Of a DNA stretch of 20,472 bases, positions 11,851 through 20,165 are shown one piece after another. The translations under genes and the position numbers were made by a program. Source of the stretch: JBBQSN01 sp038213835 (GTDB lineage: Bacteria > Actinomycetota > Actinomycetes > Actinomycetales > CAWJMD01); NCBI GenBank assembly GCA_038213835.1, contig JBBQSN010000052.1, positions 1 through 20,472 on the forward strand. The letters are read 5' to 3'. Within the stretch, counting starts at the first letter, position 1; each line of letters begins with the position of its first letter. The notes under the pieces were generated by a model that saw only the letters and a list, made by a program, of their open reading frames with translations, had not been told where the DNA came from and did no database searches.

Positions 11851-13695
11851 ATGAGCCACGTCCTGTCCGCCGTCGCCTGGCCGTACGCCAACGGTCCGCG
11901 CCACATCGGCCACGTCGCGGGTTTCGGCGTGCCCTCCGACGTCTTCAGCCGGTACATGCGGATGGCGGGCCACGAGGTGCTGATGGTCTCGGGGACCGAC
12001 GAGCACGGCACCCCGATCCTGGTCGAGGCCGACAAGCAGGGCGTCACCGCACGCGAGCTGGCGGACAGGAACAACGCGGTGATCATCACCGACCTGGTCG
12101 ACCTCGGGCTGTCCTACGACCTGTTCACCCGCACCACCACGGGCAACCACTACCGGGTGGTGCAGGAGATGTTCCGCACCGTGCAGCGCAACGGGTACAT
12201 GGTCGAGCAGACGGCCCAGGGCGCCATCTCGCCGTCGACCGGGCGCACCCTGCCCGACCGATACATCGAGGGAACCTGCCCGATCTGCGGCTTCGCCGAC
12301 GCGCGCGGCGACCAGTGCGACAACTGCGGCAACCAGCTCGACCCCACCGACCTGATCGCCCCCCGCTCGAAGATCAACGGCGAGACGCCGGAGTTCGTGG
12401 AGACCCAGCACTTCTTCCTCGACCTGCCGGCGCTGGCCGAGGCGCTCGCGCAGTGGCTCGACGGCCGCGACGCCGCAGGCACCTGGCGCCCCAACGTGAT
12501 CAAGTTCAGCAAGAACATCCTCGCCGACATCCGGCCACGTGCGATGACCCGCGACATCGACTGGGGCATCCCGGTCCCCGGGTGGGAGGGCCAGCCGACC
12601 AAGCGGCTCTACGTCTGGTTCGACGCCGTCATCGGCTACCTGTCGGCCTCGATCGAGTGGGCCCGCCGGCAGGGGGCGCCCGAGCGGTGGCGCGAGTGGT
12701 GGAACGAGCCGGAGGCGCTCTCGTACTACTTCATGGGCAAGGACAACATCGTCTTCCACTCCCAGATCTGGCCGGCCGAGCTGCTCGCCTACGACGGCCG
12801 CGGCGAGCGCGGCGGCGAGCCGGGCGAGTTCGGCGTGCTGAACCTGCCCACCGAGGTCGTCTCCTCCGAGTTCCTCACCATGGGCGACCAGCAGTTCTCC
12901 TCCAGCCGCGGGCACGTGCTCTACGTCGGCGACTTCCTGGCGCGGTACGGGCCGGACCCGCTGCGCTACTTCATCTGCGCGGCCGGCCCGGAGACCTCTG
13001 ACGCCGCCTTCACCTGGGCCGAGTTCGTCACCCGCAACAACTCCGAGCTGGTCGCGGGCTGGGGCAACCTGGTGAACCGCACGGCCACGATGGTCTCCAA
13101 GCAGTTCGGCGAGATCCCCGCGGCCGGACCGCTGGAGCAGGTCGACCAGGACGTCCTGGCCGCAGTGCGGGCCGGGTTCGGCTCGGTGGGCGGCCTGATC
13201 GGCCGGCACCGGCTGCGGGCCGCTACGGCGGAGGCGATGCGCGTCGTCGGAGAGGTGAACAAGTACCTCACCGCCACCGAGCCGTACAAGATGAAGGACG
13301 AGGCCCAGCGCGAGCGGCGCGGCACCGTGCTGCACGTCGCGGTGCAGTGCGTCACCGACTGCAACACGCTGCTCGCTCCGTTCCTGCCGCACGCGGCGAA
13401 CACCGTCCACCGGGTGCTCGGCGGCACCGGCGAGTGGATGCCGATGCCGCGGGTGGAGCAGGTGCAGGAGCTGGATCCCGGTTCGGGCGCGGGTCTGGAG
13501 ACCTACCCCGTCATCACCGGCGACTACTCGGCCACCCCGCGGTGGGAGTCCCGCCCGGTGGCGGTCGGCACCCCGATCGGCGCGCCGGCGCCGGTCTTCC
13601 GCAAGCTCGACCCCTCGGTCGTCGACGAGGAGCTCGGTCGGCTCGAGCAGCCGGAGGACACCGACCGGGACGCCGACCCCGAGACCCACGGCTGA
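11851..13695 (+). CDS. metG: Methionyl-tRNA synthetase
   Basis: MetG charges tRNA-Met with methionine. The 614-residue class I synthetase begins MSHVLSAVAWPYANGPRHIG with the HIGH box at 18-21. A four-cysteine zinc knuckle (C143, C146, C156, C159 in CPICG...CDNCG) interrupts the catalytic domain. The KMSKS loop is QFSSS (348-352) in TMGDQQFSSSRGH; both lysines of the textbook motif are absent. FTWAEFVTRNNSELVAGWGN marks the anticodon-binding domain. The last 50 residues are a poorly conserved acidic tail, and no C-terminal EMAP-like tRNA-binding domain is present. The start rests on the -10 at 11838. tatD follows three bases after the stop. Confidence 0.95.
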   Translation: MSHVLSAVAWPYANGPRHIGHVAGFGVPSDVFSRYMRMAGHEVLMVSGTDEHGTPILVEADKQGVTARELADRNNAVIITDLVDLGLSYDLFTRTTTGNHYRVVQEMFRTVQRNGYMVEQTAQGAISPSTGRTLPDRYIEGTCPICGFADARGDQCDNCGNQLDPTDLIAPRSKINGETPEFVETQHFFLDLPALAEALAQWLDGRDAAGTWRPNVIKFSKNILADIRPRAMTRDIDWGIPVPGWEGQPTKRLYVWFDAVIGYLSASIEWARRQGAPERWREWWNEPEALSYYFMGKDNIVFHSQIWPAELLAYDGRGERGGEPGEFGVLNLPTEVVSSEFLTMGDQQFSSSRGHVLYVGDFLARYGPDPLRYFICAAGPETSDAAFTWAEFVTRNNSELVAGWGNLVNRTATMVSKQFGEIPAAGPLEQVDQDVLAAVRAGFGSVGGLIGRHRLRAATAEAMRVVGEVNKYLTATEPYKMKDEAQRERRGTVLHVAVQCVTDCNTLLAPFLPHAANTVHRVLGGTGEWMPMPRVEQVQELDPGSGAGLETYPVITGDYSATPRWESRPVAVGTPIGAPAPVFRKLDPSVVDEELGRLEQPEDTDRDADPETHG

Positions 13696-13698
13696 GCG

Positions 13699-14589
13699 GT
13701 GGCCGAGCGCCAGCGCAGGGCGGACTCCCGGGTCCGCCCGCCGCTGCCCGAGCCGCTGCCGCGTCCGCAGGGTGGGTCAGTCAGCCGGCCGGCCGGCGGC
13801 GTGGTCGACGACCACACCCACCTCGACCACGAGGCCGACGACGCCACCGTGCGCTCGCTGCTGCTGGCTGCCGAGCGGGTCGGCGTGCCGCGGTCGGTCC
13901 AGATCGGCTGCGACCTGCCGTCCGCCCGGTGGACCGTCGGTGCCGTCGAGAGGTTCCCGCAGCTGCTCGGCGGGGTGGCGATCCACCCGAACGAGGCGCC
14001 GCGGTTGGCCGCCGAAGGCACGCTGCACGACGCCCTCGCCGAGATCGAGTCGCTCGCGGCGCACCCGCGGGTGCGCGTGGTCGGCGAGACCGGCATGGAC
14101 CGGTTCCGTACCGACCATGACGACGTCAACGCCGCTGCGGCCCAGGAGGAGTCGTTCCGGGCCCACGTGGAGATGGCCAAGCGGCTCGGGCTCGTGCTGC
14201 AGATCCACGACCGCGACAGCCACGACGACGTCCTGCGGGTGCTGCGCGAGGAGGGGGCACCGGAGCGCACCGTCCTCCACTGCTTCTCCGGCGACCCTGA
14301 GATGGCTCGGTTCTGCGCCGCGCAGGGCTGGTACCTGTCCTTCGCCGGGGTGCTGACGTTCCGCAACGCCGGCGAGCTGCGGGAGGCGCTGCGCGCGGTG
14401 CCGCTGGAGCAGGTGCAGGTGGAGACCGACGCCCCGTACCTGACCCCCGCGCCGTACCGCGGGCGTCCCAACGCCGGGTACCTCGTCCCGCACACCGTCC
14501 GGGCGATGGCCACGGTGCTGGAGCGCCCGGTCGAGGAGGTCTGCGTCACGCTGGCGAGCACGGCGGAGTCGCTCTACGGCCCGTGGTGA
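13699..14589 (+). CDS. tatD: TatD-family metal-dependent hydrolase/DNase
   Basis: This 296-residue amidohydrolase-fold protein belongs to the TatD family of metal-dependent nucleases (3'-5' exonuclease in E. coli). The metal ligands are visible: VVDDHTHLD (His39, His41), VGETGMDRF (Glu130), LQIHDRDS, LHCFSG (His194) and VETDAPYLTP (Asp244). GMD replaces the usual GLD, a mild change. An N-terminal extension of about 33 residues rich in Arg and Pro precedes the barrel, so translation might start later. It begins three bases after metG and is probably co-transcribed with it. The metG-tatD-rpfB-ksgA order is conserved in actinobacteria. Confidence 0.93.
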   Translation: MAERQRRADSRVRPPLPEPLPRPQGGSVSRPAGGVVDDHTHLDHEADDATVRSLLLAAERVGVPRSVQIGCDLPSARWTVGAVERFPQLLGGVAIHPNEAPRLAAEGTLHDALAEIESLAAHPRVRVVGETGMDRFRTDHDDVNAAAAQEESFRAHVEMAKRLGLVLQIHDRDSHDDVLRVLREEGAPERTVLHCFSGDPEMARFCAAQGWYLSFAGVLTFRNAGELREALRAVPLEQVQVETDAPYLTPAPYRGRPNAGYLVPHTVRAMATVLERPVEEVCVTLASTAESLYGPW

Positions 14590-14635
14590 CCGCCCTGCTG
14601 GAACCGCTCGGTTTCGTCCCTGATCTCGTTTCGGT

Positions 14636-14641
14636 TACGGT
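14636..14641 (+). promoter_or_regulatory. Candidate -10 for the rpfB-ksgA transcript
   Basis: TACGGT fits TANNNT. It lies 46 bp after the tatD stop and 165 bp before the rpfB ATG, so unlike the other promoters here it predicts a long 5' leader. Confidence 0.45.
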
Positions 14642-14806
14642 GGCGCGGTTGGCCGGGGTCGGGGAAGCCTCGGGCATCGGCAGTCCGACGTGGCGTCGGG
14701 TCCTTGCGCGCAGCACGCGCGCAGGGTCCGCACGGCGCCGTGTCCCGTCGCACGTGAGCTGGTCGGGGACGCTCAGGTGGGTCGTCCTGCCGTGCCCGTC
14801 GCACCG
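14642..14806 (+). promoter_or_regulatory. Structured 5' leader of rpfB (possible RNA attenuator)
   Basis: Three hairpins lie in a row: CCGACG-TGG-CGTCGG (14685-14699), a 10-bp stem from 14702-14726 with a 5-nt loop (core TGCGCGC/GCGCGCA), and the palindrome CACGGCGCCGTG (14731-14742). The 9-mer GGTCGGGGA is repeated on both sides (14657-14665, 14761-14769), so alternative pairings are possible. The first two hairpins could instead be the tatD terminator. In M. tuberculosis the rpfB-ksgA-ispE transcript is reported to be controlled by an RNA attenuator in its leader. Confidence 0.4.
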
Positions 14807-16018
14807 ATGCCCGGAGAGCTCTACGTCAGGAATCCTGTGTTCTCTCTCCCCTCCGGACGCGCCGCCCGCCTCGCGGGCCAGGCCGCCGCCCTGTCCGTCC
14901 TCGTGGGCGGCACCGCCGCGTACGTGGCGAACGACACCACGGTGCAGCTCACCGTCGACGGGAAGACCACCGAGGTCAAGGCCTTCGGTTCGCCCTCCGT
15001 CGAGGACGTCCTGGCCGAGGCCGACGTCTCCGTGGGCGACCGCGACCTGGTGGCTCCCTCCCTCGACACCGAGGTCGATGACGGTGGCGAGGTCATCGTC
15101 CAGTACGCCCGTCAGCTCGTCGTCACCGTCGACGGGCAGGAGAAGACCTACTGGACCACAGCCCTCACCGTCGACGACGCGCTCGAGGACCTCGACATCC
15201 GCGCCGACGGCGCCTGGATGTCGTCCTCGCGCTCGCAGCGGCTGGGGCGTTCAGGCCTGGCGCTGGAGCTGTTCACCCCGAAGGACGTCACCGTCGCCGT
15301 CGACGGGACGCGCGACGTGGTGACCTCCACCTCGCGGGACGTCGCCGCCCTGCTCACCGAGCTCGGCATCGTCCTGGACGCCGACGACACCATCAAGGTG
15401 CCGAGCTCGACCCCGCTCGAGGACGGCCTCGTGGTCGACGTCGACCGCGTCTCGGTCGACACCGAGGAGCGCGAGGTCACCGTCGCCGCCCCTGTGGAGA
15501 AGCGGGAGTCCGACGACGTCTACAAGGGCCAGACCACGGTGCTCGAGGCGGGTTCCGCCGGCACCGTCGTCGAGGTGTGGGAGCTGACCACCATCGACGG
15601 GAAGGTCCGCACCGAGCGCAAGCTCTCGAGCAAGCAGACCGTCGACCCGCAGGCCAAGGTCGTCGCCGTCGGCACCAAGGAGCGCCCCAAGGCCCCGGCC
15701 CGGCCCTCCTCGCCCGGCCCCGTCTCCTCACCCGGCCCCGGCTCCTCACCCAGCCCCGGCTCCTCACCCGCCGTCCCGACCGGCAGCGTCTGGGACCGGC
15801 TGGCCCAGTGCGAGTCCGGCGGCAACTGGGCGATCAACACCGGCAACGGCTACTACGGCGGCCTGCAGTTCAACCTCGGCACCTGGCAGGCCAACGGCGG
15901 CTCGGGCTACCCGCACGAGAACTCGCGCGAGACCCAGATCGCCGTGGCCGAGCGGCTGCACGCCTCCCGGGGCTTCAACCCCTGGCCGGCCTGCGCCGAC
16001 AAGCTCGGGCTCCGCTGA
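14807..16018 (+). CDS. rpfB: Resuscitation-promoting factor RpfB
   Basis: RpfB is a secreted, membrane-anchored muralytic enzyme that cleaves peptidoglycan and helps dormant or slow cells resume growth. The 403-residue protein has an N-terminal anchor (about 18-41, AARLAGQAAALSVLVGGTAA), three DUF348 repeats (about 46-88, 103-145, 162-205), a G5 domain (about 218-290), a Pro-Gly-Ser linker (about 291-325) and the C-terminal Rpf domain with catalytic Glu336 in LAQCESGGNWAINTGNGYYG. It ends NPWPACADKLGLR. ATG 14807 is chosen; GTG 14837 is a plausible later start with AGGAA upstream. No lipobox is visible. ksgA and ispE follow directly, as in mycobacteria. Confidence 0.95.
   Translation: MPGELYVRNPVFSLPSGRAARLAGQAAALSVLVGGTAAYVANDTTVQLTVDGKTTEVKAFGSPSVEDVLAEADVSVGDRDLVAPSLDTEVDDGGEVIVQYARQLVVTVDGQEKTYWTTALTVDDALEDLDIRADGAWMSSSRSQRLGRSGLALELFTPKDVTVAVDGTRDVVTSTSRDVAALLTELGIVLDADDTIKVPSSTPLEDGLVVDVDRVSVDTEEREVTVAAPVEKRESDDVYKGQTTVLEAGSAGTVVEVWELTTIDGKVRTERKLSSKQTVDPQAKVVAVGTKERPKAPARPSSPGPVSSPGPGSSPSPGSSPAVPTGSVWDRLAQCESGGNWAINTGNGYYGGLQFNLGTWQANGGSGYPHENSRETQIAVAERLHASRGFNPWPACADKLGLR
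15707..15775 (+). repeat. 18-bp tandem repeat coding the RpfB linker
   Basis: Nearly identical 18-bp units at 15707, 15725 and 15743, plus a partial unit at 15761, encode SSPGPV, SSPGPG, SSPSPG and SSPAV. They form the flexible linker between the G5 and catalytic domains and are open to length change by slippage. Confidence 0.9.
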
Positions 16019-16881
16019 GCGAGGACACCACCACTGACGGCCTGCTGGGGCCCGCCGACGTGCGGGCCCTGGCAGGCCGTCTCGGTGTGCGCCCCACCAA
16101 GACGCTGGGGCAGAACTTCGTCGTCGACGCCAACACCGTCCGCTCGATCGTGCGCCGGTCCGGGGTCGGGGCCGACGACGTGGTGGTCGAGGTCGGCCCC
16201 GGCCTGGGCTCGCTGACCCTCGGGCTGCTCGACGTCTGCGCCTCGGTCGTGGCGGTCGAGATCGACCGGGCCCTGGCGGCCGAGCTGCCCGCCACCGTCG
16301 CCGCCCGGCGACCCGATCGCGCCGCCGCCCTCACGGTCGTGCAGGCCGACGCCCTGACCGTGACCTCCCTGCCGGGCCGGGCTCCCACGGCGCTGGTGGC
16401 CAACCTGCCCTACAACGTGGCCGTGCCCGTGCTGCTGTCCTTCCTCGAGCGGTTCCCCTCGCTGCGCACCGCGCTGGTGATGGTGCAGTCCGAGGTGGCC
16501 GACCGGCTCGCCGCCGGCCCGGGGAGCCGCACCTACGGCGTCCCGTCGGTGAAGGCGGCCTGGTGGGCCGAGGTGACGCGGGCCGGCTCGGTCGGGCGTT
16601 CGGTGTTCTGGCCTGTGCCGAACGTCGAGTCGGCGCTGGTGCGGCTCGAGCGCCGCCCCGCGCCGGCCTCGGACGTCCCCCGCGAGGTGGTGTTCGCGGT
16701 CGTCGACGCCGCGTTCGCCCAGCGGCGCAAGACCCTGCGGGCCGCCCTGGCGCGGTGGGCGGGAAGCCCCGCGGAGGCCGAGACCGCCCTGCGCGCAGCG
16801 GGTGTGGACCCCCAGGCGCGCGGCGAGACCCTCACCGTGGAGCAGTTCGCCGCGATCGCGGGTGCGCGCACCCACCCCTGA
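16015..16881 (+). CDS. ksgA: 16S rRNA (adenine-1518/1519-N6)-dimethyltransferase
   Basis: KsgA (RsmA) dimethylates A1518 and A1519 of 16S rRNA late in 30S assembly. Motifs: PTKTLGQNFVVD (28-39), SAM-binding VVVEVGPGLGSLTLGLLD (56-73), AVEID, catalytic VANLPYNVAVP (128-138) and the C-terminal FAQRRKTLRAAL. The start is unusual. The conserved N-terminal segment LLGPADVRALA has no ATG, GTG or TTG before it; only CTG at 16015, overlapping the rpfB stop as CTGA, would include it. I give that as the start. The first conventional start is GTG 16060 (16060-16881), which would cut into this segment. It is tightly linked to rpfB. Confidence 0.92.
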   Translation: MSEDTTTDGLLGPADVRALAGRLGVRPTKTLGQNFVVDANTVRSIVRRSGVGADDVVVEVGPGLGSLTLGLLDVCASVVAVEIDRALAAELPATVAARRPDRAAALTVVQADALTVTSLPGRAPTALVANLPYNVAVPVLLSFLERFPSLRTALVMVQSEVADRLAAGPGSRTYGVPSVKAAWWAEVTRAGSVGRSVFWPVPNVESALVRLERRPAPASDVPREVVFAVVDAAFAQRRKTLRAALARWAGSPAEAETALRAAGVDPQARGETLTVEQFAAIAGARTHP

Positions 16882-16886
16882 CCCCC

Positions 16887-16892
16887 TAGGTT
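16887..16892 (+). promoter_or_regulatory. -10 element upstream of ispE
   Basis: TAGGTT ends seven bases before the GTG at 16900, which opens a 5-codon frame rather than ispE itself. ispE can therefore also be transcribed independently of rpfB-ksgA. Confidence 0.5.
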
Positions 16893-16899
16893 TGGGGTC

Positions 16900-16917
16900 G
16901 TGGAGCTCGCACCGTGA
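16900..16917 (+). CDS. Possible leaderless 5-codon mini-ORF coupled to ispE
   Basis: GTG GAG CTC GCA CCG TGA would encode MELAP. The GTG lies at leaderless distance from the TAGGTT -10, and the TGA overlaps the ispE GTG at 16914 (GTGA). Its first two codons also supply the GGAG that serves ispE eight bases further on. It may be translated to deliver ribosomes to ispE, or may simply be a 14-nt leader. Confidence 0.35.
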   Translation: MELAP

Positions 16918-17837
16918 CCACCGTGGCCGACGTGCACGTCCGGGTGCCGGCCAAGGTCAACCTCGCGCTGTCCGTGGGCCCTCCAGGTGCCGACGGCTTC
17001 CACGAGCTCGCCACCGTGTTCCAGGCCGTCTCCCTCTACGACGACCTCGTCGCCTCCCCGGCGGCCGACGTCACGATCGAGGTGACCGGCACCGACGCCG
17101 ACCTGGTGCCTCAGGACGACACCAACCTCGCGATGCGCGCCGCCCGGCTGCTCGCCGCGCGGGCCGGGGTGTCCGAGGGCGTCGCGCTACGGGTCACCAA
17201 GCGGATCCCCGTGGCCGGCGGCATGGCCGGGGGCTCGGCCGACGGCGCGGCGGCCCTGCTGGCCTGCGACGCGCTGTGGCGCACGGGCCTGGCCCGCGAC
17301 GAGCTGCGTGAGCTGTGCGGCGAGCTCGGCTCCGACGTCCCGTTCGCGCTGGTGGGCGGCACCGCGGTGGGGACCGGTCGTGGCGACCGCGTCACGCCGG
17401 CCCTGGCGCGCGGCGAGTACCACTGGGTGCTCGCGCTCGCCGACGAGGGCCTCTCCACGCCCTCGGTCTTCGCGGAGTGCGACCGGCTGCGCGAGGGACG
17501 CGACGTGCCCGCCCCGCAGGTGCGGCCCGCGCTCATGCAGGCGCTGCGCACCGGCGACGCCGAGGCGCTCGGCCCCGCCCTGCACAACGACCTCCAGCCG
17601 GCGGCGCTGAGCCTGGCGCCGCACCTGGAACGCACCCTCGAGATCGGTCGCGGCGAGCGGGCACTGGGGGCTGTCGTCTCCGGGTCCGGCCCCACCGTCG
17701 CGTTCCTCGTGCCCGACGCCGAGGCGGGCCTGGACCTGTCGGTGGTGCTCGCGGCCTCCGGCACCTGCCGCTCGGTGCTGCGCGCCACCGGCCCGGTGAG
17801 CGGTGCGCGCCTGGTCGAGCCGGTCGTGCACCGCTGA
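16914..17837 (+). CDS. ispE: 4-diphosphocytidyl-2-C-methyl-D-erythritol kinase
   Basis: IspE phosphorylates CDP-methylerythritol in the MEP pathway for isoprenoid precursors. The 307-residue GHMP kinase shows VPAKVNLALSVG (11-22, catalytic Lys14 and Asn16), the ATP loop RIPVAGGMAGGSADGAA (97-113), LGSDVPFAL with Asp141, and the third motif VVSGSGPTVAFL near the C-terminus. The GTG start has GGAG eight bases upstream and a -10 at 16887. It lies 32 bp after ksgA, so it may belong to the rpfB-ksgA transcript with an extra internal promoter. A strong hairpin starts inside its stop codon. Confidence 0.95.
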   Translation: MTTVADVHVRVPAKVNLALSVGPPGADGFHELATVFQAVSLYDDLVASPAADVTIEVTGTDADLVPQDDTNLAMRAARLLAARAGVSEGVALRVTKRIPVAGGMAGGSADGAAALLACDALWRTGLARDELRELCGELGSDVPFALVGGTAVGTGRGDRVTPALARGEYHWVLALADEGLSTPSVFAECDRLREGRDVPAPQVRPALMQALRTGDAEALGPALHNDLQPAALSLAPHLERTLEIGRGERALGAVVSGSGPTVAFLVPDAEAGLDLSVVLAASGTCRSVLRATGPVSGARLVEPVVHR

Positions 17838-17870
17838 CCCGGTGCGCCGGGGGTGCCCCGTCACCGGGTC
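17836..17870 (+). terminator. Nested hairpin terminator at the ispE stop
   Basis: GACCCGGTG (17836-17844, beginning inside the ispE TGA) pairs perfectly with CACCGGGTC (17862-17870). The loop itself folds as CGGGG-GTG-CCCCG (17848-17860). This very stable structure likely ends the rpfB-ksgA-ispE transcript. Confidence 0.7.
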
Positions 17871-17880
17871 GCCACCCTGC

Positions 17881-17886
17881 GAGGAT
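17881..17886 (+). promoter_or_regulatory. -10 element for uup
   Basis: GAGGAT within CTGCGAGGAT, the same ten bases as at the rsmI promoter. It lies nine bases before ATG 17896, giving a leaderless or nearly leaderless transcript. The G-rich stretch GGAGGGG between them is too close to the ATG for an ordinary Shine-Dalgarno. Confidence 0.45.
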
Positions 17887-17895
17887 GGAGGGGTC

Positions 17896-19718
<1,823 letters not shown>

Positions 19719-19722
<4 letters not shown>

Positions 19723-20132
19723 TCCCCGCCGCGGCGGCGGTGCGCCCCGGCCTGGTGGCCCTGGTGACCGCGACCGTGGTGAACATCGTCATCACCCTGA
19801 TCGGTCGTGGCACCGGTGCCGACCTCGAGGTCACCCAGGCGGGCGCCACCCAGGAGATCGGCATCCCGATCGTGATGGCGATGACCGTCGGGCCGCTCGT
19901 GGTCGCCACCGCGGGGCTGGCGCTCGCCGGCCGGTGGGGCCCCCGGGGCTGGAACGCCCTGGCGTGGGCCGGGCTGGCGATCGGGGTGGTCAGCACGGTG
20001 CTGCCGCTGACGGCGCAGGCCTCGACCACGACCCGGCTCACCCTGGCGGTCATGCACGTGGCCGTCGGCCTGGCCTGGTTCCTCGCCGTGCGGCGGGCGC
20101 TGCCGACGGTCGCGCAGGACCGTCCGGCCTGA
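19719..20132 (+). CDS. Small four-helix membrane protein (DUF6069-like)
   Basis: This 137-residue hydrophobic protein has four predicted helices (about 9-29, 50-71, 78-98 and 105-125). The pattern RPGLVALVTATVVNIVITLI, a polar loop, IPIVMAMTVGPLVVA and a final MHVAVGLAWFLAV resembles the DUF6069 family of actinobacterial membrane proteins of unknown function. The family call is by pattern only. The GTG start overlaps the uup stop (GTGA), so it is translationally coupled to uup. These proteins often sit beside MarR or TetR regulators, and a MarR-type gene lies convergently 33 bp away. Confidence 0.75.
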
Positions 20133-20139
20133 GTCGTCG

Positions 20140-20156
20140 GCCGTCCTCGGCGGCCT
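20140..20156. terminator. Short hairpin between convergent genes
   Basis: GGCCG (20140-20144) pairs with CGGCC (20152-20156) around a 7-nt loop, in the 33 bp between the converging genes. It is weak, but placed to serve both strands. Confidence 0.3.
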
Positions 20157-20165
20157 CAGGGCCCC

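Noticed and set aside
14642..14806. c-di-AMP (ydaO/yuaA) riboswitch upstream of rpfB
   Set aside because: This class precedes some actinobacterial rpf genes, but I find no match to its conserved CCGAAxCCG...CAGCUAAC or GGGGACCC segments. Only generic hairpins are present.
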